From contig NZ_JAJAPW010000002.1 in the NCBI RefSeq assembly GCF_020523925.1, forward strand, positions 434,001 through 498,000: a DNA stretch of 64,000 bases. The letters are read 5' to 3'. Position 1 is the stretch's first letter; each line of letters begins with the position of its first letter. Below are positions 1 through 9,017 of the stretch, piece by piece. The position numbers and the translations under genes were made by a program. The stretch comes from Neotamlana laminarinivorans. Lineage in GTDB: Bacteria > Bacteroidota > Bacteroidia > Flavobacteriales > Flavobacteriaceae. The notes beneath the pieces were generated by a model. That model did no database searches, had not been told where the DNA came from, and saw only the letters and a list, made by a program, of their open reading frames with translations.

Positions 1-971
1 ATATTCAATATACTAGAAACATGGTTACAGGAGCTTCAACAGCAAATGCAGCCTTAATTTTAGTTGATGCACGCCATGGTGTTATCGAGCAAACCAGACG
101 TCATGCTTTTATTGCTTCATTATTACAAATTCCACACATAATTGTTTGTGTTAACAAAATGGATTTGGTTGATTTTAGTGAAGAGGCTTATAACAAGGTT
201 TTAGGTCAGTTTGAGGAGTTTTCATCTAAATTATTGGTAAAAGACGTTCGTTTTATACCAATGAGTGCTTTATTAGGCGATAACGTAGTAAACCGTAGTG
301 AAAACATGAGCTGGTATCAAGGTGCACCATTATTACACACCCTTGAAACCATGCATATTAGTAGCGATGTAAATAAAGTAGATGCACGTTTCCCTGTGCA
401 AACCGTTTTAAGGCCACAAAGAGAAGGTTTTATCGATTATAGAGGTTATGCCGGTAGAATTTCAAGTGGAGTGTTGAGAAAAGGCGATGAGGTTACTATA
501 ATGCCTTCTGGGTTTACAAGTAAAATCAAAACAATTGATTCTTTTGATAAAGAATTAGATGAGGCCTTTGCACCTATGTCTGTTTCTATTACTTTAGAAG
601 ACGATATTGATATTAGCCGTGGAGATATGATTGTGCGTTCTAATAATAAACCAGAACCATCTCAAAACATAGAGGTAATGTTATGTTGGTTAAATAATGC
701 ACCATCTAAACCAAGAGCAAAGTACAGTATTTTCCATACCTCTAATCAACAGAAAGCCATGATTAAAGAGTTGGTTTATAAAATAGATATTAATACTTTA
801 CAGCGTAAAGAAGATGAAGCTGAGTTAAAAATGAACGAAATTGCAAAGGTTAAAATTAGAACAACAAAACCATTAATGATTGATTCTTATCGTGAAAATC
901 GAACCACAGGAAGCATAATTCTTGTTGATGATGCTACAAATGAAACTGTAGCTGCAGGAATGGTGGTTTAA
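1..971 (+). CDS. cysN: Sulfate adenylyltransferase subunit 1 (CysN), 5'-truncated by the window edge
   Basis: GTPase subunit of ATP sulfurylase. With CysD it makes adenosine 5'-phosphosulfate from ATP and sulfate, using GTP hydrolysis. The open frame runs in from the window edge, ending the G3 region just before the first visible Met (21), so about the last 323 residues of a roughly 420-residue protein are present. The NKMD guanine-specificity motif is near visible residue 45, and two EF-Tu-like beta-barrel domains follow. The stop lies 16 nt before a sulfotransferase gene. That suggests the activated sulfate feeds polysaccharide sulfation rather than, or as well as, cysteine synthesis. cysD and perhaps cysC are expected upstream of the window. 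Family assignment is secure; the sulfation role is inferred from context. Confidence 0.93.
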   Translation, partial: IQYTRNMVTGASTANAALILVDARHGVIEQTRRHAFIASLLQIPHIIVCVNKMDLVDFSEEAYNKVLGQFEEFSSKLLVKDVRFIPMSALLGDNVVNRSENMSWYQGAPLLHTLETMHISSDVNKVDARFPVQTVLRPQREGFIDYRGYAGRISSGVLRKGDEVTIMPSGFTSKIKTIDSFDKELDEAFAPMSVSITLEDDIDISRGDMIVRSNNKPEPSQNIEVMLCWLNNAPSKPRAKYSIFHTSNQQKAMIKELVYKIDINTLQRKEDEAELKMNEIAKVKIRTTKPLMIDSYRENRTTGSIILVDDATNETVAAGMVV

Positions 972-987
972 CCCCTTTTTCATTATT

Positions 988-1971
988 ATGAAGAAAATAA
1001 TTGTTACTGGGGCTAGAAGAACCGCAACAACTTTTTTTGGGCAAGTTATAGCATTCCCAGATAATAACGCATATATATTCGAGCCTTTAAATAGGGAGTT
1101 AGGTGCAAAAGGGCTATCTTATAATGTCTGGTATCCAAAATATAACACAGTGTCTGTTTCTAAAACAGATAAAAACATATTTAACAAGTTAGTGGGTTTA
1201 AAACAACTATCTTTTAAAAAGAGTATAGGCGATGCTAAAACAGACTACTTTATTTATGATGCGTCATTTACAGAGAGAATAAAAAATGTTTTTTCAAATA
1301 GGTCGAAGCAAACATTAAAGTTTAAGCTTTCTAAAATTTTTTTTAATAGATGTGTTTACGAGTATTATAAATCGAAATATTTAAGAAGTAAAAGACTTTT
1401 GGTTATTAAGGACCCTTTTTTAGCTTTAAGCACTCCTTATTTTACAAATAACTATAAGGCCAAGATAGTTGTTACTTTACGCCACCCTGTATCATATTAT
1501 CATAGTATGGTTAAACAAGGTTGGTTTCTAAAGTTTGATCTATTTTCCAATAAACCTTCTGAAGATGTTTTTAGTATAAAAAAGCAAATGGAAACAGACT
1601 ATAATAATATTGATAGAAAAAAGCAATTGGCGGTTTTAGAATATTTAATGGTGTATTCTGAATTATTGAAATATAAAAATAATCCAGATTACATATTTAT
1701 TAAACAAGAAGACTTTTTAGAAGCCCCAAAACAAACAATAGAAAATCTTTACTCAAAACTAGGTTTGGCTTTTAATGAAAAAACAGAAAAGTTTTTAAAG
1801 TCATATACCACTCATAATACAAAAAACGAAAATAGAATTTCTAACACAAAAAGAGATCTTAATTCTATGAAAAATCCATGGGTTGGGAAAGTTTCTAAAG
1901 AAGAGATTGATTTTGTTAAGCACTTTTCTTTTGAATTGTTAAAAGAGTTTTATCCTGAAGAACTGTGGTAG
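988..1971 (+). CDS. PAPS-dependent sulfotransferase family protein
   Basis: Predicted to move a sulfuryl group from PAPS to a sugar hydroxyl. The N-terminus has the 5'-phosphosulfate loop (about residues 5-18, TGARRTATTFFG). The 3'-phosphate-binding motif VVTLRHPVSYYHSM lies at 161-174, the arrangement of the Sulfotransfer_1/3 families. No signal peptide or membrane segment is seen, so it is probably cytosolic and acts on lipid-linked or nucleotide-linked sugars. Length (327 residues) is normal. It sits directly after cysN, which makes the activated sulfate donor, and 1 nt before a flippase gene, so it reads as part of the polysaccharide operon. The exact acceptor is unknown. Confidence 0.82.
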   Translation: MKKIIVTGARRTATTFFGQVIAFPDNNAYIFEPLNRELGAKGLSYNVWYPKYNTVSVSKTDKNIFNKLVGLKQLSFKKSIGDAKTDYFIYDASFTERIKNVFSNRSKQTLKFKLSKIFFNRCVYEYYKSKYLRSKRLLVIKDPFLALSTPYFTNNYKAKIVVTLRHPVSYYHSMVKQGWFLKFDLFSNKPSEDVFSIKKQMETDYNNIDRKKQLAVLEYLMVYSELLKYKNNPDYIFIKQEDFLEAPKQTIENLYSKLGLAFNEKTEKFLKSYTTHNTKNENRISNTKRDLNSMKNPWVGKVSKEEIDFVKHFSFELLKEFYPEELW

Positions 1972-1972
1972 G

Positions 1973-3217
1973 ATGAGTAAGTTGTTAGTAAATGTATTAT
2001 CAAAAATCTTTTTGAGAGGCTTAACAGCTCTTTTTGGTGTTTACTTTTCTTATTTTTTAATACAAGATCTTGGTACAACAGATAGTGGCGAGTTTTTTTG
2101 GTTTCTTTCAATTTTAATTATTGTAAGCAGTTTTGTTAGATTAGGTTTTGATAAGCAATTAATTAGGTATTATGGTATTAATTACAGGAACTTAGAAAAC
2201 TCTAAATTACTTTATATTACATATACGCAGGTTTTAGCTGTTATTGTTGCCTTTTTTCTCTTTATTGCATTATTGTATTTAATTATAGAACACTTTTTTT
2301 TAGGTGTTATAGAACTAAAAGTTTATAAGTATTTAATTTATAATCTTATACCTTATTCTTTTATTTTTTTGAATGTAAATTTTTTCTTAGGAATTAGAAA
2401 GGTGGCATTAGCCATTATATTAAGTAACTTTATTTTACAGCTATTTGTTTTTGTTTCTTATAAGCTCGGGTTTTCAGAAAATGTTTTTTTTCTGTACACT
2501 ATTGCTAACTATACCGTATTTTTTCTGTCGTTTTTAATTTGTTTGTTTTCATTAAAGGGATTTAAGTTAGATTTACATGAAGCTTTTAATTTCAAAAAAT
2601 ATTTTAATGTAGATTTTTTTTTAATTACGGCTACAACAATATCAGCTAATTGGGTTGGAATTCTATTAATTGGGTTTTTTTTGAACAAAGAAGATGTAGC
2701 TTTGTATAACTCCGCTGTAAAGATTTCATTTTCAATGAATTTGATTTTGCAAACAATAAATCAAATTACCGCCTCTAGATTTGCTTTATACCACAAAAAT
2801 AATCAGAAAAGCAAAATCAAAAAGTTAGCCAAAAGAGCTAGTTTACTTTGTACTGCACTTGTTGTACCTACAGGTATAGTTTTAATATTGTTTTCTTCAG
2901 AAATTCTTGGTTTTTTTGACGAAAGTTTTAAATCTGGAAATTTAGTTCTGTTAATATTGCTTGGCGCACAATTTATAAATGCAATTACAGGTTCTGTTGG
3001 GACAATTTTGCAAATGACAAACGAAGAGAGTTATTGGAGAAGAAAAAGTATTGAATCTTTTGTATTAAATATTCTTTTAAGTTTAATTCTTTTATATTTG
3101 ACAGGAATAAATGGCGCTGCTGTAGGACAAATTTTAGCAATATCATATTTAATGCTATCATCAGTCTATTATTTAAAAAAAAATCACGGAATTAGCAGTG
3201 TATTTTTTATAAAATAA
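1973..3217 (+). CDS. Wzx-like polysaccharide flippase (MATE/MVF superfamily)
   Basis: A 414-residue integral membrane protein with about 12 hydrophobic segments along its length and an N-terminal stretch (LFGVYFSYFLIQDLG...GEFFWFLSIL) typical of polysaccharide biosynthesis exporters. The family flips undecaprenyl-diphosphate-linked oligosaccharide repeat units across the inner membrane. The ATG comes 1 nt after the sulfotransferase stop, so translation is probably coupled. The gene is very T- and A-rich, as are its neighbours. A second, divergent flippase gene lies at 40914-42374, well outside this locus. Substrate identity cannot be read from sequence. Confidence 0.8.
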   Translation: MSKLLVNVLSKIFLRGLTALFGVYFSYFLIQDLGTTDSGEFFWFLSILIIVSSFVRLGFDKQLIRYYGINYRNLENSKLLYITYTQVLAVIVAFFLFIALLYLIIEHFFLGVIELKVYKYLIYNLIPYSFIFLNVNFFLGIRKVALAIILSNFILQLFVFVSYKLGFSENVFFLYTIANYTVFFLSFLICLFSLKGFKLDLHEAFNFKKYFNVDFFLITATTISANWVGILLIGFFLNKEDVALYNSAVKISFSMNLILQTINQITASRFALYHKNNQKSKIKKLAKRASLLCTALVVPTGIVLILFSSEILGFFDESFKSGNLVLLILLGAQFINAITGSVGTILQMTNEESYWRRKSIESFVLNILLSLILLYLTGINGAAVGQILAISYLMLSSVYYLKKNHGISSVFFIK

Positions 3218-3226
3218 ATTATATAA

Positions 3227-4693
3227 ATGAAATTACTTGTTTTAGGAATTGATGCAGGAGTTAAAAAGGTTTTTGAAACCTTTGAAATGCCTTTTTTACA
3301 AAGTAAACTTAGTAAAGGAGTAATTATAAAGACTACGGAAGATATTGTAACTAGGGGCTGGGTGAAAAGCTACACAGGAAAATCGGCCGAAGCAAACCTA
3401 GGTTTTTATGAATACCCTATTATAGATAAAGAAGGATACCAATGGTCAAAATCGTTTAATCAAAATCACTTAAAAAAAACAGGGGTTAAGCCATTATGGG
3501 AATCTTTAAAAGAAAATGATATTTCTTCTGGGTTTATGAATATACCAACCACTTCTCCTGCCCCAGAAATTAAAGGTTTTTTTATATCTGGAGGCGGTGG
3601 AGGTAAAGAATTGAAGAACGGTTTTGATGCCTCGATATGTTTTCCTGAGAGTTATACTGAAGTGCTAAATTCAAATGATTATATTTTAGATGAAAGAGTA
3701 CCTTCATTGGTCTGGGAAAAAGGTTTAGAGAAGTACAATGTTTTCTTTGAAAAGTTAATTGAAATGACAGAGAAGAGAATATTAACTTATATAGAGCTTT
3801 ACAAGAAAGAACCCGTTGATTTTGGTTTTTTAGTAATTAGATCTGTAGCTGTTGTGCATTATTTGGCTATGTCTGAAATAGATAATTTTTGCAATTTAAA
3901 TATACCAATAAATAATGAATTGCTTGATAATCTAAAAATTTTTTATAAGAAACTGGATGGGTCTATCGAAAAATTATTTCTTAGTTTAAACCCAGAGAAT
4001 TATATAATTTTTGCAGACCATGGTATTTCAACTTTAAATGAAAGTATAAACATAAACAAGTTTTTATCCTCAAACGGTTTTCAGAAACCAATTGTTTCAA
4101 AGAATTCTTCTAAAAAAATTATTAATAAAATGAAACATTTAATACCTTATAAATTAAGAAGAAAAATAAAGAGATCAGCTTCTTTTAAAGAGTATTACAT
4201 GAGTATGATTTCATTTGAAACCAAGAATACAAAGGCTTTTTCCAGAGGAGCTGTTAACGGTATCTATATAAATGATGAGTCTAGGTTTAATGGATCTGTA
4301 AAAGCTGAAGAAGCTGATCAAATTATAGATGAAATAATATCATCTATAAATAATAACTATGAGTTTAAGAAAAGGCAAATAACAGCTAAGAGATTTAGAA
4401 AAGAGCACGACTCATCAAAAAAATATTATAATTACTTACCAGATATTGTTTTGACAAACATTAAAGGTTTACGTTTTACAGAGGTAGGGAATAAAGTTTT
4501 TTTAAAAAATGAGTTTGTTAATAAGCCATATAATTTAAAAGATGTAAAAGATGACAATTGGACTGGGGTTAAAGATTCTGAAACGTTATTGGCAGTATCT
4601 AAAAAATTGCACAAAAAAGCAGAAGATTTAGTAAAAGATGATAACGATTTAACACTTGTTTATCAATTAATAAAAAGAAATTTTAACATATAG
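3227..4693 (+). CDS. Alkaline phosphatase superfamily protein (type I phosphodiesterase/nucleotide pyrophosphatase-like)
   Basis: 488 residues. Superfamily signs are an N-terminal metal-site start (LVLGIDAG, residues 4-11), a nucleophile-region motif of the T-x-x-W-x-x-S-x-TG type (residues 42-51) and the metal ligands D264-H265 in FADHGIST. No signal peptide is present, so it should act in the cytoplasm. Members hydrolyse or transfer phosphate esters or diesters; some surface-glycan loci carry one, but its job here is unknown. It could process a nucleotide sugar or phosphorylated glycan precursor. Spacing of 9 nt before and 1 nt after places it in the operon. The superfamily call is reasonable; the reaction is not assigned. 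Confidence 0.7.
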   Translation: MKLLVLGIDAGVKKVFETFEMPFLQSKLSKGVIIKTTEDIVTRGWVKSYTGKSAEANLGFYEYPIIDKEGYQWSKSFNQNHLKKTGVKPLWESLKENDISSGFMNIPTTSPAPEIKGFFISGGGGGKELKNGFDASICFPESYTEVLNSNDYILDERVPSLVWEKGLEKYNVFFEKLIEMTEKRILTYIELYKKEPVDFGFLVIRSVAVVHYLAMSEIDNFCNLNIPINNELLDNLKIFYKKLDGSIEKLFLSLNPENYIIFADHGISTLNESININKFLSSNGFQKPIVSKNSSKKIINKMKHLIPYKLRRKIKRSASFKEYYMSMISFETKNTKAFSRGAVNGIYINDESRFNGSVKAEEADQIIDEIISSINNNYEFKKRQITAKRFRKEHDSSKKYYNYLPDIVLTNIKGLRFTEVGNKVFLKNEFVNKPYNLKDVKDDNWTGVKDSETLLAVSKKLHKKAEDLVKDDNDLTLVYQLIKRNFNI

Positions 4694-4694
4694 T

Positions 4695-5732
4695 ATGCGA
4701 ATAGGAATCCTTACATTTCATGATGGCATTAACTTTGGTGCTTATTTACAGGTTTTTTCACTAAAACAATGCTTAACAGAGCTTGGACACGATGTAAAAG
4801 TTATACACTATAAAAAGTATGGTTTTTTGATTAAAGAGTATATTCATTTTATAAAAAGAAAACATTCTTACGGTCAAAACATTACAAAAATAAATAAGTT
4901 TCATAAAGTTTTTAAACATTTAAATTTAACGAAGCACTATAATGATGTTAAGAAAATAAAAGAAGATTTTGATGTAGTCTTTTTTGGAAGTGATGAAATA
5001 TGGAATATAAACAGTACGGCTACTTCTATGGATACTGCTTACTTTGGAAATGGAATACCTGGTAAAGCTAAGTTTGTTTCTTATGGACCTAGTTTTGGTT
5101 CAACAAAACAAGGGGATAAAAAATTAGAAGAGATAAAACCTTTGCTAGACCGATATTCTTCAATTTCGGTTAGAGATTATAATTCACAAAAAATCGTTAC
5201 AAATCTTACAGGAGAAGAACCAACTTTGGTGCCAGATCCAACATTCTTAATAGATCAGTATGAAAGGATAAAATATCCTACAATAGATGAGAAATATGTA
5301 ATAATATATGCGTCGGTTATTAAAGATGAGGATATAGAAATAGTAAAAGCATATTGTAAGGAAAAAGGTTTAATGCTAATTTCTTTAGGGATAAAATATT
5401 CTTGGGCAGATAAAAGCGTTATAGGAATTAGTCCATTTGAATGGTTAGGTTGGATGAAAAATGCAGAATATATTTTCACAAGTATGTTTCATGGTACTAT
5501 TTTTTCAATCATACTAAATAAAAACTTTACGGTTTTCATGGATCCATATAGGCTAAATAAGTTTAGCTATTTAATAGACTTTTTGGGGCTAGATAATAGA
5601 ATTTATCACAACAACCCAAACGCTATTGGAACAAGTATAGACTATGACAATCTTAACAAAAGAATAAACGACTTTTCTCTCCAGGGCAAAAACTTCATTA
5701 AAGCAGCTTTAACAAAGATTAATGAGAGCTAG
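4695..5732 (+). CDS. Polysaccharide pyruvyl transferase family protein
   Basis: Predicted to transfer pyruvate from phosphoenolpyruvate to a glycan as a ketal, which adds negative charge. The protein (345 residues) shows the family's N-terminal LTFHDGINFGAYLQ, a GSDEIWN motif at 98-103 and a C-terminal SMFHGTIFS motif, all typical of PF04230. It has no signal peptide. Its ATG follows the previous stop by 1 nt, and its own 3' end overlaps the next gene by 11 nt, so these genes are a tight operon. Together with the sulfotransferase it points to an acidic polysaccharide. Confidence 0.85.
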   Translation: MRIGILTFHDGINFGAYLQVFSLKQCLTELGHDVKVIHYKKYGFLIKEYIHFIKRKHSYGQNITKINKFHKVFKHLNLTKHYNDVKKIKEDFDVVFFGSDEIWNINSTATSMDTAYFGNGIPGKAKFVSYGPSFGSTKQGDKKLEEIKPLLDRYSSISVRDYNSQKIVTNLTGEEPTLVPDPTFLIDQYERIKYPTIDEKYVIIYASVIKDEDIEIVKAYCKEKGLMLISLGIKYSWADKSVIGISPFEWLGWMKNAEYIFTSMFHGTIFSIILNKNFTVFMDPYRLNKFSYLIDFLGLDNRIYHNNPNAIGTSIDYDNLNKRINDFSLQGKNFIKAALTKINES

Positions 5733-6744
5733 AATTAATTACATAGACATTGTAAGGGGGATTGCTGCTATGTTGGTTCTATTTCAACATTACATGGAGA
5801 ACTCGTACGATTTTTTTATTCATACAGGTGAAGAATATATAAATTTCGGTTTATTTGGTGTTATAGTTTTCTTTATAATCAGTGGGTTTGTAATTCCTTT
5901 TTCAGTTCAAAAAAGGTTTGATTTAAAAACGTTCGTAAAAAAAAGAATTTTACGTATTTACCCAGCTTATTTGTTTGTTTTTTTATTGTGCCTTTTCTTA
6001 GGGTTTTTTATAAAAATACCATATTATCGAAATTTGCTTCAATCAGACACATCAAACACCATTATTTTCAACTTACTCTTAATTCAGGAATATGTTAAAA
6101 TACCAAGTGTTTTAGGAGTGTCTTGGACATTGAGTTTAGAGTTTTTCTGGTATTTTATGTTTTCCTTGTTTTTTTTTAAATATGGCAACAATGCAAATAA
6201 GTTAATCAAAGGAAGCTCGGTTTTTATTATTCTAATTGCATTACTTTCATTTCTTGTAGAAAAGAGGTTGCCGCTTGGGAGGTTTTTGCTCATTCATTTT
6301 GCTGTAATTGGTTACTATTGTTTTGAGAATTATTTAAAGAAAAAGCAAAACTTTAAAAGAACAATTCTTATTCAAGTATTGGTTTTTAACTTTGCGTTAT
6401 TTATTGGGTTTTATTATTTTCAACATAAAACAATAAGTTATTTTTGTGAGTTATTATCATGGAATTTAGCTTACATATTCTTCTTTTTGTTTTACTTTTA
6501 TTTTGATTACTTAAGAAATAAAACAATGGAGTATTTAGGGAAAATAAGCTATTCTGTTTACTTGCTACACACACCTGTATATTTGTTATACAAATACTAT
6601 TTTGGTAAAGTTTCTGGATTAGAAATTATTTTAGTAACGGCTATATGTATTGTTTTTTCAGCTTTAAGCTATCATTATATTGAAGAACCGTTCGTGGCTC
6701 TAGGCAGAAGAAAAATAGGTTTAAACAAAAATAAAGTTGTATAA
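5722..6744 (+). CDS. Acyltransferase family 3 (OafA/YrhL-like) membrane protein
   Basis: Membrane O-acyltransferase that would acetylate or otherwise acylate the polysaccharide. The N-terminus MRARINYIDIVRGIAAMLVL with the conserved His in LFQHY (about residue 22), plus about ten hydrophobic segments, is the classic acyltransferase-3 pattern. A C-terminal VYLLHTPVYL segment also fits. Length 340 is normal for a member without an SGNH domain. It overlaps the pyruvyl transferase by 11 nt and the next glycosyltransferase by 8 nt, implying translational coupling. Confidence 0.85.
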   Translation: MRARINYIDIVRGIAAMLVLFQHYMENSYDFFIHTGEEYINFGLFGVIVFFIISGFVIPFSVQKRFDLKTFVKKRILRIYPAYLFVFLLCLFLGFFIKIPYYRNLLQSDTSNTIIFNLLLIQEYVKIPSVLGVSWTLSLEFFWYFMFSLFFFKYGNNANKLIKGSSVFIILIALLSFLVEKRLPLGRFLLIHFAVIGYYCFENYLKKKQNFKRTILIQVLVFNFALFIGFYYFQHKTISYFCELLSWNLAYIFFFLFYFYFDYLRNKTMEYLGKISYSVYLLHTPVYLLYKYYFGKVSGLEIILVTAICIVFSALSYHYIEEPFVALGRRKIGLNKNKVV

Positions 6745-7771
6745 AACAGTTTTTATAAATGGTAGGTTTTTAACTCAAGATTTTACTGGCGTTCAAAGGG
6801 TCGCTTTTGAATATCTGTATAATTTAGAGAAGTACTTTAAAGATATTGAATGGGTAATTTTAAGTCCAAAAATAAAATTTTATAAGTCCAAAAAATTAAA
6901 TGTAAGTTTTAAAATTGTTGAAATAGGAAAAAAAGCAGGTTATTTATGGGAGCAAATAGAACTTCCTATTTATTTAAAAAATAAAGATAATACTCTTATA
7001 AATTTTTGTAATATGGCACCATTGTTTTATAAAAATAATGTTGTTTTGTTGCATGATGTTGCTTTTTTAGACAATCCAGAATGGTTTAACAAAAAATTTG
7101 TAGCAGTTTATAAATTTTTAATGCCCAAAATTTTAAAGAAGAGCAAGAAGATAATAACAGTTAGTGAGTTTTCTAAAAAAAGAATTATACACCATTATTC
7201 TTCTATAGATCAAAACAAGGTTAAGGTTATTTATAATGGGGTTACATACTTTAATGGAAACCCTCAAGAAAATAAGGAAGGCCGCTATGCTTTGGTTGTT
7301 GGCTCAATTAATAAACGAAAGAACCATGAGTTAATAATTAAGACTTTTAAGGAGCTTGGTAAAGAATTTAAACTTATTTTGGTAGGTAACATTTCCAAGT
7401 CATTTAATCATAAAATTGACATGCTACCAGAAAACGTAAAAATCAAATCTGGAATAGATAATACTGAATTATATAACTTATATTATCACGCCAATTTAGT
7501 AATATGCGCCTCTTTATACGAAGGTTTCGGATTACCTATTTTAGAAGCATTACAATTTAATAAAAAAGTTATTGCATCAGAAATAGATGTTTTTAAAGAA
7601 CTTTTTAAAGGAAGCGTTGTGTTTTTTAATCCAAAAATTAAGGAAGATTTAAAAGACAAGGTGAAGGAAAACTGGAATGCTTCAACATCACCTAAACCTT
7701 TTGATTTAGATTTTTTTTCTTGGAAAAATAGTAGCCAAAAACTAGTAGATTTAATTAATTGTATATACTAA
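6737..7771 (+). CDS. Glycosyltransferase family 4 (GT-B fold)
   Basis: Predicted retaining glycosyltransferase that adds a sugar from a nucleotide donor to the lipid-linked repeat unit. Seen are INGRFLTQDFTGVQRVAFEYL at the acceptor-domain start, a KVIYNGV hinge and the donor-site motif SLYEGFGLPILEAL (E-x7-E type) near residues 255-270. The best start is a TTG that overlaps the acyltransferase gene by 8 nt; no better in-frame ATG is available. 344 residues, no membrane segment. The sugar is unknown. Confidence 0.83.
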   Translation: MYKTVFINGRFLTQDFTGVQRVAFEYLYNLEKYFKDIEWVILSPKIKFYKSKKLNVSFKIVEIGKKAGYLWEQIELPIYLKNKDNTLINFCNMAPLFYKNNVVLLHDVAFLDNPEWFNKKFVAVYKFLMPKILKKSKKIITVSEFSKKRIIHHYSSIDQNKVKVIYNGVTYFNGNPQENKEGRYALVVGSINKRKNHELIIKTFKELGKEFKLILVGNISKSFNHKIDMLPENVKIKSGIDNTELYNLYYHANLVICASLYEGFGLPILEALQFNKKVIASEIDVFKELFKGSVVFFNPKIKEDLKDKVKENWNASTSPKPFDLDFFSWKNSSQKLVDLINCIY

Positions 7772-7778
7772 ATAATAT

Positions 7779-9017
7779 ATGTTAAAAAAAATAGGTTATT
7801 GGGTTTTGGTTATAGGGTTGTTAGGCACTGTAAGTAACCTTATTTTCATAAGCCCTTTACCTACTCTTGTATCTCCCATTTTCATTTTTGTAGGGTTATT
7901 AATGATAAAAAAACCAAAAAAAGTAACTTTTTGGCTAACAATATTTTTATTATATGCAACAATAAGTGTTCTAATTTACCACCCTAAATCACTTATAGAC
8001 TTTGATTTTTATAGGTATGATGGAAATTTATACATTTCTTATTTACCAATATTAGCTTTTTCATTTTTAGCCTACGATTATGATATAGAAAAAAGGTTTA
8101 AGCAATTTTTATTATTTACTATAATTATTAATCTTATTGGGTTAGTTGTTTTGGGGATTAATCCTATAGATCACAATTACCACGGGTTTTTTAAGGCACA
8201 TAATGCTATAGGTGGTTTTATGGCTTTTATAACAATTATTGCGTTTGTGTTTGCTCACCAAAAGAGGAGTCGATTTTATAAAATCTTAGCTTTTTTGGCT
8301 TTTTTGTTTTTATGGTTAAGTGGTTCAAGGGGCTCGATTTTAGGAGTTGTTTTTTCTATAATATTCTATTTTATTTACTTAAACAAATACTATAGAAAAT
8401 TAAATTTTGTTTTACTTACAATATTTTTTATTATTAATTTTATAGCTGCATTATTATTGTATAATTATGGATTGTATACCAAACTTAATTTATCAAAGAA
8501 TGGAGAAAAGTATATGAAAACCCATATTAGGAGTACTGAAGGTAATGTTGGAGCAAAAACAATGAACATTTATACTAGAATTCATTGGACTTGGGGTAGA
8601 GCCACAAACTGTTTAATTGTATCACCTTTTTTTGGAACAGGATTTGGATCTATGAACGATTGGCCTTTAAATTTTAAGGGAGTTAACCATATTATTGCGT
8701 TTAATAATCCAGATGATTATTTTTATGATCCATCACATGCGCATCATTCTTATTTTCATTTTTTAGGAGAATTTGGAATTATTGGATTTTTAATATTTGT
8801 TGCTTTTTGGTGGAATGTTTATAAATATTTAGAGAGAAATGATCAAAACAAAATTGTTCAACTCATTTTAATTATGAGCTATTTCAATTTAACAATAATG
8901 TCGTTTACAGAGCATCGAATAACAACACCATCCAACGCTTTGCCTTTTGTTATAAGTTTGAGTCTTTATATAATATATAATAATTACAAAAACAAATATG
9001 CAAGCCTACCTGAATAA
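7779..9017 (+). CDS. O-antigen polymerase/ligase family membrane protein (Wzy or WaaL type), first copy
   Basis: 412 residues with about ten hydrophobic helices. A central GSRGS motif (about residue 186), followed by a long soluble loop (about 230-320) with SHAHHSYFHFLGEFGIIGF, is the O-antigen ligase (Wzy_C) signature. Such proteins polymerise repeat units or ligate the chain at the periplasmic face of the inner membrane. It overlaps the next gene, a second member of the family, by 20 nt. Which of the two is the polymerase and which the ligase cannot be told from sequence. Confidence 0.78.
   Translation: MLKKIGYWVLVIGLLGTVSNLIFISPLPTLVSPIFIFVGLLMIKKPKKVTFWLTIFLLYATISVLIYHPKSLIDFDFYRYDGNLYISYLPILAFSFLAYDYDIEKRFKQFLLFTIIINLIGLVVLGINPIDHNYHGFFKAHNAIGGFMAFITIIAFVFAHQKRSRFYKILAFLAFLFLWLSGSRGSILGVVFSIIFYFIYLNKYYRKLNFVLLTIFFIINFIAALLLYNYGLYTKLNLSKNGEKYMKTHIRSTEGNVGAKTMNIYTRIHWTWGRATNCLIVSPFFGTGFGSMNDWPLNFKGVNHIIAFNNPDDYFYDPSHAHHSYFHFLGEFGIIGFLIFVAFWWNVYKYLERNDQNKIVQLILIMSYFNLTIMSFTEHRITTPSNALPFVISLSLYIIYNNYKNKYASLPE

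Noticed and set aside
1-971. cysN as a truncated pseudogene
   Set aside because: The frame is open to the window edge and the missing part is just outside the window.
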